A stretch of DNA of 64,000 nt from Pilaira anomala (taxonomy: Eukaryota; Mucoromycota; Mucoromycetes; Mucorales; Mucoraceae). Position numbers and translations under genes: made by a program. Location of the stretch: NCBI GenBank assembly GCA_025716855.1, contig JAIXMQ010000060.1, positions 62,001 through 126,000 of the forward strand, read 5' to 3'. Shown here piece by piece: positions 21,408-32,406 of the stretch. Numbering within the stretch: position 1 is the stretch's first letter; each line of letters opens with the position of its first letter. The notes beneath the pieces were generated by a model that saw nothing but the letters and a program-made list of their open reading frames with translations, made no database searches and was not told the DNA's origin.

Positions 21408-23363
21408 TATTTTAGTATTTATTTTATTTCTGTAGGAAAAGAAATGAACAAAAGAAAAAAGAAAAAGCGAATTAATATTTAATCTGATAAGTATTTGATC
21501 AGATAAACAGTCACCGTCGATGCAGGGCAAAGTAAATAAAAAAATTTACAGGTGACACGAAATAACATTATTCTAAAACCTTTTTTTTTTTGAAAGACTA
21601 ATCTTTTTTGCTCTGTATCACTTATATAATTCTTTTTTAAACTCTAAACTAGCTTCTAAACACTGATAAAGAATAAGAACTATTAAAGGAAAAATGTTAA
21701 ATCACTTGCCAGGCGAGTCATGTTATAATAATTAGGTTCCCTCTCTCTCTCGGGATTGTCTTTTTTTGTTATCCCACTAAAATAACCAAATAAGTAAAAA
21801 ATTTATTTACAGTGATCTGCATTTGAAAATATAGAAAAAATAATTCATTGTGTTCTGTCATTCTTTCAACAAATAAGTGTATTTTTTTAAGAGAATTAGA
21901 GGATAGAATCGCTGATAAAGTAGGCTATGGTCTTAAGAAGCGGAGAAGATGTAGTATATCTCTAACATTTAGAGGTATTAGCTCGCCTAAGTCGTTACAG
22001 TGAAATACAACTTTGAGGTGTACAGTCCGGCCGAAGGGCCCCGAAAATAAGAGTATCAAATAATGGTTAAAAATATTGAATAATGTTTTTTAAAAAAGTG
22101 GAAAATGAGTTACTAGTCATCTATTATTTAGTACATAGAAAATTAATCAGCCCAAATCGGTCGATATTTTTATTGATGTAGAGTAAGTAACAATAAAAAT
22201 ATGTTCTACGGTATAAAAAAATAATTTCTTGTTGTTTTATAGGTTCCAAACTGCAATGTTGATTATGACTTGGCGGCACACAAACGGCTTTAAACCGCAG
22301 CCACAAGCACCACACAGTGGAAATTTTTATACAGAGCATTAATGTGCGAATAACCCAGAAGACCCTTTCAAGAAAGCTTTTTTTGTCTTCCTAGAGCTAA
22401 ACAGACAAAATAACTTTGTACACAAATATATACGCGTACTATAATTAACCCTTCCTACATGAATAAAAAGCAGTTGATTACAAGCGCGCGATATATACGT
22501 TTAACCAGAAACAAAAAGAAGATGTAATTCCTAGCTCTAAAATACAAGCGACATATATATGAATGTGCAACTGCTTAAACCTTTAGCGAGAGAACAATTG
22601 AGTTAACCATGATTGACGTATGTATATGTTTATAGCATCCATAAGTTTTTTATCTTAATTATATTCAAATTAATACGCATATTGTTGGCTATATACTTAA
22701 TCATATTTCATCTTGCCGAAAAACAGGTTATTGAAAGTTACTGTTTGAATTTTAGGGCTTAAACATACATTCCTTCTATAGTAATATGAGATGTAAACTA
22801 TACACTGAAAATTATTTATATCTAGCATCATGGGCGAAGCACGGAAGATAATTGAAAATGTCTGTGTGACATGAACCCAAAAAGTTGAAAACTAGTAAAA
22901 ATAAAAGTGAAAGACAACAACATTAATTTATAAAATTGTCGTTATGTGTATGTGTGTATATATATATATATGTGGAGAATGTATAGTTGATAGGTAGAGG
23001 AATGGTAGGTAAAACCCAAATAGGATGCGTAGCTCTTTTTTTTGGCGTTTAGTATAGTTATATGATATCACCGGATTGAGCACGCTGTTTGCCTAATTTT
23101 GCAATGGGATACAACTATGTATAAGATCACCATAATTTTAAGGTACTCGTCGATTTAAACTTGATCTGCTGATGCGAAATTTCGGTTTACATAACATTTA
23201 ATTCGTCTTTTTTTTTTTATTATCATGGGGTATCCAGTGAAGGACAGACCGAAAAGCAATGCACCCCTAAAAAAACATAAAAAAAAAGTTCTCATATAAA
23301 TGCAAGTAAAAATAAATAATCTTGTGCTATTTATTTCTTTTTTATTCATTTTAAAAATAAAAA
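21408..23363. other. Intergenic, two divergent promoters
   Basis: About 2 kb between the AIF-like gene (minus) and the zinc transporter (plus). It has a GC-richer pocket at about 21940-22045 with two small hairpins. No open frame here looks like protein. Confidence 0.45.
21482..21506 (+). promoter_or_regulatory. Paired ATCWGATAA iron-GATA motifs
   Basis: ATCTGATAA at 21482-21490 and ATCAGATAA at 21498-21506, a direct pair with 7 nt between them, 75-100 bp upstream of the AIF-like start codon. Confidence 0.5.
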
Positions 23364-25106
23364 ATGAAATTTTCGAGAACAACAAAAATTTACTGTATGC
23401 TAGTCATAACAGGTGGATTTTTTTTTGTTGAAATTGTAGTTGGTTATTATGTGAATTCGTTAGCATTGGTATTTCGAATATATGTACATTTAATTTTTTG
23501 TTAACTCACATTTTTATTATTATGAGTATAGATAGCTGATTCATTTCATATGTTGAATGATGTGCTTAGTATGTGCGTTGCATTATGGGCTATTAAAGTA
23601 ATATCACCTTAACATGGATTAAACTGTTTGCTTTTTTGTTTTTAATCATTTTATAAATGTACATATAGGTTGCGAAAAAGACAGAATATGATCCCAAGTA
23701 TTCTTATGGATGGCAAAGAGCAGAGATTCTTGGTGCCCTTATCAATGGTGTATTCTTACTTGCTTTATGTTTTACTATTTTGATAGATTCAATTGAAAGA
23801 TTTGCTTCGCCAGAAACTGTCGAGCGTCCTGTTTTAGTATTAATAACTGGTGGTGCTGGTTTAGTTGCAAACCTTATTGGTTTATTTCTATTTCACGGTA
23901 ATTATTTTTTGTTATTATTGCATGCAGAGTCTATTTCTAAGAGTCTTTTATAGACCACGGTGGACATAGTCATGGCGGACATAGTCATGGGGGACACAGT
24001 CATGGGGGACATAGTCATGGGGGACATAGTCATGAGGAACAAAGTCATGGTGAGCATGGTCATTCACACAATGATGTCGAATCAGTTAAAGAGCATAACC
24101 ACAATCATGAAGGAGGAAACTTAAATATGAGGGGTGTAAAGTAGCTTTTTTATAATTATTATTTTTCGTTTCATACTTACATGATTTGTTTTTAAAATAG
24201 ATATTTTTACATGTTTTAGGTGACGCTTTAGGTAATGTAGGTGTAATTATATCTGGGTTGATTATTTGGTTGACTCCCTATGACTGGAGGTTCTATTCTG
24301 ACCCTATTGTTAGGTAAAATGAGATGTAAACAAATCGTTCGTTCCAGATCTAACAAAATATTTTAGTATCTTGATTACCTTCATTATTTTCATGTCCGCA
24401 ATTCCTTTGGGTAAACAGGTTGCATACAAACAATACGACTCTTTTCTAAAAAAAATTATTCTTGTTTTTATTTTAGTGAGACAAACAGCCTCAATTTTGT
24501 TACAAGGTGTACCAAGAAGTGTCCCATTGAAAGATGTAAATAATGCTTTATTAAAGGTAAGTTAGTACCATGAATGACGTATATATCTATTGATTATGCT
24601 CATATTCAGTCTATATATTTTTATAGTTGGATGGTATTATCTCGGTACATGAATTACACGTATGGCAACTCTCAGACACAAAGTTAATTGCATCACTTCA
24701 TGTACTTCTAAAATCTCGACAGAGTTATATGAAACTTGGATCACAAATACGTAAATTACTTCATGGTTATGGAATTCATTCGGCAACTATTCAACCTGAA
24801 TTTATCGAAGATAGATTAGATGAAAAAACACATTATGATGAAGACACACATAGTGAAAGTAACCTAATTATTCATGGTAGAGAACAAGTACCCAATTCTC
24901 CTAGTGAAAATTCGATTGTTAGTTTGAATGAGGTACAGAAAAAAAAAGCTCAATAAATCTGCAGAGTAAATGTTATTAATTAATTTATCCAATAGGAATT
25001 GCAAAATAATTCATCGACATGTTTGTTACGCTGCATGGAAGATTCTTGTTTAGAAAACAATTGTTGTCCTCCTGATCAACAACCAAAATCACAGAATATA
25101 TTATAG
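23364..25106 (+). CDS. Zinc transporter, cation diffusion facilitator (Zrc1/Cot1/ZnT1 type)
   Basis: Nine exons (23364-23468, 23532-23597, 23669-23897, 23954-24135, 24201-24313, 24367-24410, 24477-24556, 24627-24932, 24996-25106) give about 411 aa. Helix 2 carries ADSFHMLND and helix 5 carries HVLGDALGNVG; these H-x-x-x-D sites bind Zn in the CDF family. Between helices 4 and 5 lies a His-rich loop built from GGHSH repeats. The C-terminal cytoplasmic domain has HELHVWQLSD and ends with a Cys-rich tail (CLLRCMEDSCLENNCC). Zrc1-type proteins move Zn into the vacuole in exchange for protons. Retaining the last intron would give an alternative C-terminus after EVQKKKAQ. Confidence 0.95.
23959..24033 (+). 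repeat. 15-bp coding minisatellite (GGHSH)5
   Basis: Five near-identical tandem 15-nt units encode GGHSH in the zinc transporter's metal-binding loop, followed by degenerate units (EEQSH, GEHGHSH). Confidence 0.95.
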
Positions 25107-25203
25107 ACATTATTATACATATATATATTTATACACTCAAACTTTTTTTCTTTTTTGTTTTTTGTAATTTTATATACATACATAAAAAACGAAGACGTTT
25201 CTT

Positions 25204-28200
25204 TCAGCTTTTTTTTATTTTTTTTGATGGATCATCAAATGATATGATTTTAATAAAGTTTCCATAATCACATCCTAAACCATATCCGTCTATTTTTGTT
25301 AGACATTTGATATTAGAAAATGGAAGTACATCATATGCATCATCTTCTTTTGAATCGGCATTTTCTTCTTGTTCTACCATCACTTCGTTACTCCTTTTCG
25401 TTTCACTTTGATTCAAGCTATTACTGAGAGTCTTTTTCAAACCAAACTTAGAGTAAATGAATTGATTCCAAAAAGAAGTAGGTGTTTCATTCATTTCCGT
25501 TTTATTTTTTGACACGTTCAGTCCATGTGTAATTACTGGTATTAAAAAGGTTTCTTCTTCTAGAGATGGTGGTTCATAATATTGTAAACATACAAACCAT
25601 GCTTCCCACATGTCTTGTTTTATTAAATGACGTTTCGTACGACGTATACCTGCCAAAACCATATCTTCACAAAATACGATACCACGCCCCGAAGATTGAT
25701 TGATTTTACCCAAAAATAAAGGTTTTAAAGTTAAATCGCCTGATTCGATAGAAGGATGGATAGTTGATTTTTTCTTTTTTTGTTGTAACCTTATAGTAGA
25801 AATGGGTGATTTATCATCATGTAAATTTCTCCGTGCTGATCTCATATTGTTTTGTCTATGATAATCTTTAATACATTGAATACACCCAACTTCTTTTCCT
25901 ATTTGAGCACGATCTAATCTCCAAACAAGTACAGTCTCATCAAGCGAACAAGAAGCAATAAAGAAACCACTATTAATTTCATTATGACAGTCTGGACATT
26001 GATCATTTTCGAATCTAGGATTTCCGATAGAAGTTACGACAACTTGACATACAGCATTAGTATGATCAGACGCAATTTGTTCTTGCTGGATATGATTTGT
26101 TTGAATCACTTTACTAAACTGTAAAAGAGGGCCACCTACTTGATTTTGAGGGTTCTCTTTCTTTTCTATAATAGCACCCTTTGATAAAGTGCAGATAGCT
26201 TCCCCGGAATAACTGTTCCATACTTTAACTGATCCATTACTTGATCCAGTCACGACAATACCCAAGCCATTTTTCAGTTGCTGTGTGGATAAACTAGTGA
26301 TACTATGTCCGTCGTGTCCTATAATAGTGTATAGTAATTTCCATTGACTGGCACCTTGGAGTGTACTGTTACGTTCCCAACCTTTCAAAACGCCATCTTT
26401 GGATGCAGTGAATATTTGATTTGACATAATTTGTATTGAGGTAATCTCTTTTACATGACCAGATTCAATAGACTGAACTCTATCTCCTGTTTCTATATTC
26501 CATTCAATAAGTAATCCACTTTTGTGAACAGACAACACAATATGATCCAAACACACTACTTTTATCACACGATCTTTTGTCTGATGATTTCTATTATGAC
26601 GTAAACCGTTTTGTATGAGGGTACTGGTACACAATTCATGTATTAACCGTAAATTTCTAATATTCCATACACGAATGACGCCATCTTCAAATCCTGCAGT
26701 TACATAATTTTCTTTCGGATCCAAAGCAATACAGCGTGCACGTAATAAATGTCTTGATTCATCCTGTCTATCATTTCTCTTTTCAGCTACCCAATGTCCT
26801 TTTGTCATTTTTACTTTATCTAATCTAGCAATGGGTTCGACTTGTTTATAATTCCATAATATAATGCGATGGTCTTGATCGACAGACACAATTAAATTCA
26901 AGCCTGCCTCCAATTGACGTATATCCGAAATATGTTTACCGATTAAAGTACGTACATGAATATTCTTTATGGCATTTTGATTTTGTAACTTATTGAATCG
27001 AGATTGTAATGTGATCGCACCTAAATGAATCCCTTCCTCGTTATATTCAGCTCGACGACGCATGATGGATTCTGTCTTGGTAGGCGCCATGCGAGAAATA
27101 ATGCCAAGTATGAATGTAGCCAGTTTAACGAATAAGGTACGCAATATGGGTAAAAGTGTTCGTTCGCGAATATACGGTGTCATCCACATCAAAATGCCGA
27201 CCATTATTACAAAAATTAGAACGCCAGGTACGTTTATATTTAAAAGTGAAACGAGTGCAGTATTTAAATAGTCTAATAAGTCGAACTGATCATCCCGTAG
27301 TGTATTTGAAACAAAAGTAGATAGTTTATGACTATAATCTGTAGCGATATAATTCAACCGTAGCTGATTTGTTAAAGTATCGTTAGCAAACTGAATGATG
27401 TAAGGAGGTTGAATGTTGAGATAGACTGTATCGTAAGATGGGTTTAAAACTTGCCAAAATCGATTTGAGATGGATACGAGCTGGTCCAACTTGAATTGAT
27501 CTTGCATTGGCGTATCTGTTTCAGCGAAAAATAAACCGATATATAATAAAATAATGCACAACTGTAAAGAAAATTTAAGTTATATATATATAATATAACT
27601 TTATATATCTTCCGTTTATACTTACTATAAATGCATTGATTGCTCTTTTAGATTTGAATTTTTGACAGTATTGTTCATATGATGTTTTCATTGCTTTAGG
27701 GTCATCATTACTCAGATCTGCCAACTATTTATACATAAATATACAAAACATAAAGTTATAAGTCATAGTATATAGCTATTTTCATATGTATAGATTTAAA
27801 TATTATGTACCTCAGCTCTTTTAATATCAATCGATAATACAGCCACAAAAAAAGTTAGATTTAATATATAAGCAATGACCAAAGCGACACAAGTAAAAAT
27901 ACAAAATGATTTTACATTTGTTCCGCGCATGGTACTACCAATTGCTAAAACTATCAACTCTCCAATTAAAGTTGAAGTCATTAAAATACCTACTTGTTGT
28001 AAACCTAAGTATAGATATGAATATGCATAATAAATAAATTTGACAGAAACATATAATAACAAACCTCTGCCGATTCTTTCTTTTACGCCAATATTTCTTT
28101 CATTTGAAATTACAGCCCAAGTTAGTAATAAAGCATGCTCCAATGTTGCTGTAGTACAAACCAATATTTGAAGAAACCATGGCTTAACTTGAAGATTGAG

Positions 28201-29194
28201 GTGAAAGAAATTAAAGATGCCCAGGGTCGTGGTGTAACATGCACAAGATAGAAATAGTGTCGTAATGCATAATCCTGATTTTGATTTAATTAAATTAGAT
28301 TTTCCAAATTGTTTTTTAGTTAGAAAGAATAATCCAATTGAGAGAATGAAAAGAATTAACGTGTGATAAGTAAGTGTTGGTAATATTTTTAGCTAAAAAG
28401 GAAAGAAGCTGTTAGTTTGTTTCTTTTTTTTTTTTTGAACATATTATACATTTTACCTTGTATTGTAATACAGTGTTGGGAACATTTAATTTATTGACTG
28501 TAAAATTAAATTGTTGTAATGTTTGCTCCCAAAGCATGTCCCATTGGGAAAGCGAGTTCGTTGTGTGCTTCAATAGTATTGTGAAAATAAGAGAATCGGC
28601 TGATAAGAATTGATAGTTTGTACTCTGTGTTACATTACCCATCGTAGCATAAGGGTGTCGTAGTAGCTCGCTATTATGCAAGTTACGGCTCACAGTTTCA
28701 ATGTAACGCGTGTCTTGTTCAATGAGTTTTTTGCTCATGTCCCAGTAAGTTAATGGGGAAATGAACAAACAAGTTGCTTCAGGTGTTGTAGCACAAATAT
28801 CTTGTAATGAAATGAACTGTCCTTGCCAGGTAATATATGACGTTGTTAAAACCTGATACAAAGATAATGTGTTTAATAAAAGGTCTTTTGATATATTATT
28901 TCGATCTATTTCTATATGAATTTGCTGCGCAGAATATTGACAGGCTGCAGGTGGTATTTTTTGGGTGGCGTGAATGTGGGAAGAGAATTGCCAGACATGG
29001 GCATCAATAAAGTCATTGGAATCTTGAGAGATGGGAAAAGTATATTTTATAAAAACTGGATACGAAATAAAACAAATAACAAAGATACTGGTAAAAAGAA
29101 TAAGGTATACGTTCGCTGCACTTTTCTTTCCAAAAACATAGAAATATTTTAAAGAAATATGTAAGCGACACTCGTTTAGAGCAACTAATGGCAT
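25204..29194 (-). CDS. SCAP: SCAP, SREBP cleavage-activating protein
   Basis: Four exons (29194-28457, 28392-27811, 27724-27626, 27561-25204) give about 1258 aa. TM1 (VYLILFTSIFVICFISYPV) precedes a luminal loop with several N-x-T sites. Exon 2 encodes a multi-helix block matching a sterol-sensing domain (LEHALLLTWAVISNERNIG; GRGLLLYVSVKFIYY). Two more hydrophobic segments lie in exons 3-4, the second being VPGVLIFVIMVGILMWMTPY. The C-terminal half is a WD40 propeller (DHRIILWNYK, DGVIRVWNIRNL, NGSVKVWNSYSG, DETVLVWRLD). SCAP escorts SREBP from ER to Golgi when sterols are low. The partner SREBP is not in this window. Exon 4 continues from exon 3 in phase through a TTG codon, so its first Leu is not a start. 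Confidence 0.9.
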
Positions 29195-29283
29195 GTGCGT
29201 GTGATTTGATTTTTTTGTTGGTTATGCATAAACATTAAAAAAAAAAAAAGGATGAAACCGAATCGTTTTTCTTTTTCTTTTCT

Positions 29284-29319
<36 letters not shown>

Positions 29320-29349
29320 ATAAAAATCCGTGCTTTTGTGTATGGATGA

Positions 29350-30260
29350 GCTGTGCACTCTAACTTTTTATAGAATTCCAGATTCCACCGGGAAACTGTG
29401 TTGTAATCCCGTACAGAGCTAGAGAAACTATATATCCATTGGATCAGACTGTAGCTATTTAAGACAAAACCCTTGAATTATCTATTACCCTCCTCAGAAA
29501 TGTTAAACGACAACGAAACAACAGCATAGTACTGGTATTATTCTCCACTAATAGCTATAGAAATTAATGTATGTCTTTCTTATCTGCGGATCATAAAATA
29601 TATATTTCCATGCATCCTCATGTTAAAAAAATATCTTTTTGTTATATGAAAATATCAGAGATGGTAATTGGAATATTCCGCTCGTAAACTGAGCATATTA
29701 AAACGTTACACGTATGTTAGATATACTTTTAACTTGTATACCTAAAATACAGTCCCTAGAATTTGGTAATTAAAATAGTAAAGTCAACCTTTTACATGTG
29801 TAGATTATAGATTATGAGGCTGTCTCTGCTCATTCTTCAAAACTGACAATACGTAGTTATTACTTCGTCTTCTAAGTAGCTATCCACAGACCATATTCTT
29901 GTATTGTATTCTTTCAAGAAACATGAAGCCGATTTCATGTCTAGATTTTACTTCTAGATCTTACGATAGTGGTACAAGTATAAATGAGATTGGGTATTAG
30001 GCTAACTATATTGAAAGTATTTTGCTTAAATAGCTAATCTTTCTCACAGTCTGAATGTTTGAAATTATGTAAATGGTTAAGGTATTTATAACAATACAGA
30101 AGCTATTACCAAAAGATATAGTTAGCAACTTTTATCGTCATAGTTCATAAAATAACACTACACTTGCTCTAAGTTAATAATAAGGTTTCAATGGATTTAG
30201 TTAAGGCAGGCCGAAATATTTTGTCATACAAACATGTTGCGCTAGATCCCTTTTATCAAC
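29350..30260 (-). pseudogene. Decayed tandem copy of the arrestin-like gene
   Basis: The sequence is colinear with the live gene at 30956-32406. Matched pairs include ccaccgggaaactg (29386) with ctaccgggaactg, tttccatgcatcctcat (29605) with the same run near 31255, and ttctttcaagaaacatga (29908) with ttctttcaagacgcacga (31626). Further up, tttatcgtcatagttcat (30130) pairs with tttatcgttatagttcat (31840). Reading frames are destroyed by substitutions and indels, and no long ORF survives. Both copies lie on the minus strand about 1.6 kb apart, so this is a head-to-tail duplication that decayed. The limits are approximate. Confidence 0.8.
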
Positions 30261-30750
30261 AAAAAATTACATTCCTGTGCGACGCGTCTTTTTTAAAAAT
30301 AATTAAAGATGTAAACAACTTTATTTTAGAGATGACAATAATTCACATGTAATAAATGTGATATTTCATTTATTCTGCTATAAAGATTTAAGTTTATAAA
30401 ATTCATAAGTACACAAAGAACGGCTTATCTCGTCAATGGAGTAAAAGTATAGAAGCAGATCTTTTATGACTGGCTCGAGTATGACCATAGATAGGAATAA
30501 CATTGCAGTAAATTATCAACAGATTTGATAAGTAGGCATTGATTTTCATGTTTGTGTAAAATAAGCTACAAATGTTAACTTCCAGGTTTTTGAGGTCGTA
30601 CAAACAGTAAAAGTTAATGATAATATCACACAACTGTGTTTGCATATTTGAATCAGTAAGAATGGATGATCATGTTTTGAGTTGCGAAAACAAATGAAAA
30701 TATAAACGATGGTTAAATCATTGGGCTTTTGAAAAATAAGAAGGATATAT

Positions 30751-30755
<5 letters not shown>

Positions 30756-30795
<40 letters not shown>
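30756..30795 (+). repeat. A40 homopolymer
   Basis: An unbroken run of about 40 A between the decayed and live arrestin copies. It may be imprecise in length. Confidence 0.9.
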
Positions 30796-30797
<2 letters not shown>

Positions 30798-30955
30798 AAG
30801 CTCGAAATAAAATAAAATAATGAAAAGAATAAATGTTCTATTCAATATTGATTTGCACTTTTCTTGTCAAAATATTTATGTAAAAAGAACCGAAATATCT
30901 CTCTTTTTTTTTTAATGATGATGAAAGTGCTCTATTATGTATATAAATGTGTAGT

Positions 30956-32406
30956 CTAACTGTTTATAGAGTTAGCAATTCTACCGGGAACTGCATCGTA
31001 ACCAGGTAAAGAACCAGAGAAACTATATAATCTATTGGATCGTATGGCGGTTGTATAAGACGGCACCCTTGAAATATCAATACCGTCCCATGGTACTGTT
31101 AAATTTGTGTCATTTTCCTCCTCCGTATCTGAACCCTGTAATGTTCTATTTACACCGCTTGCTGCTGCATTTGGTGCTGATATGGCAACAGAAGGCGGTA
31201 AATCACCTCGAGCAATTAAAGCTTCTACTTGTTGTGGATCATAAGGTGCAGATTTCCATGCATCCTCATAAGATGGTAATGCATTCACATCTTCTTCTAG
31301 CGATATTTCTGAAATAATGATTGGAATAGCCGCTCTTAATTCTATTTTATAAATTGATTAGTTTACATATAATCCATACTCATGCATATATATAATATAT
31401 TCACCTGAAATGTGACCATCTGCATTTGCTAAAGAAACAGTAAATTTTAACTTGTGTTTAATCTTTATCATTTCACAGTAAGAATCGGTTTGGATGAGGT
31501 GTGATTGGTAATGAGGTACAGGTAATAAGACCGTCTTATTCCATTCTTCAAAATTTTCATCGCGTAAATGTTGTATCACTTTACCTTCCATCTTTGAATG
31601 ATTGTCGGCGGATAATGTAGTATATTCTTTCAAGACGCACGAAACCGATCTCACCTTTAGATCTTGAGCTAGCGGTACAAGAGCAAATGTGATTGGTATA
31701 ATACTACCCATACTATATACTTTGGTTGGGACCGAGATGTCATAACTAATCTTGTCAACCCACTCATTTGAGATCACAAGTGACTGTGATAATTCCAGTG
31801 ACGAAGGTAATAATACACGAGACACTCTTAATATCTTTTTATCGTTATAGTTCATTAAAAATGTAGGTCGTTCTACAGTTGCTTTTAGTCTATAATACAC
31901 TTGACCTAATTCATTATGTACACTTTCTGGTAGATCACCCGGTAATGGTAGCTCAAAATCCCTGTCATTCAAAAATATTTGTTACTTTATATCTTTTTAT
32001 AATATAATAAGATAGAATATTTACCATTTATAATGACCTTGTGGTAAGTGGTAAGTTTTTCGGTTCGGTGGTAAGAAACTCCATTCGTGTTTTATAATCG
32101 TCTTATCGTCCTTGTAATGTCGTTGGTGAGATCCCACACCTAAAAATAAAATAAAAATTGTTTTAATAAAAACAAGATCTCGCTTTTTTATAAAATAGTA
32201 CCTTCTGTCCAGTCAACTCCTGCTTTTCCTATAAACTTTAATGAAATAGATCTTACTTTTGTTGTCTCATGACAGTTGAAAACTACTGAGCCTCTTAACA
32301 TGACACCAGCCGATTCGTCCATATTACCGTGTAATATTATATGTTCGTTCTCTACATTGATATGAAAATCTGAAGTATGTACAAGTTGTATAGGATTTGG
32401 TAACAT
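30956..32406 (-). CDS. Arrestin-like (alpha-arrestin/ART family) protein
   Basis: Four exons (32406-32202, 32139-32025, 31961-31405, 31341-30956) give about 420 aa, starting MLPNPIQLVHTSDFHI. The N-terminal arrestin lobe has VMLRGSVVFNCHE and RSISLKFIGKAGVDW. The C lobe begins near SLVISNEWVDKISYDISVPTK and contains GSIIPITFALVPL. Arrestin C lobes often show this I-P-I pattern. The C-terminal tail holds LPSYEDAW, VPSYTTA and LPGYDA, P-x-Y patterns reminiscent of but not identical to PPxY sites that recruit Rsp5/Nedd4 ligases. Alpha-arrestins are adaptors for ubiquitylation and endocytosis of plasma-membrane transporters. An upstream in-frame ATG at 32472 would add a hydrophobic 22-aa leader; I prefer 32406 because homology starts there. 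Confidence 0.85.

Noticed and set aside
25204..27561. A separate WD40 gene starting at 27561
   Set aside because: The apparent first codon is TTG inside an exon that joins in phase to the sterol-sensing exons, so it is the SCAP C-terminus.
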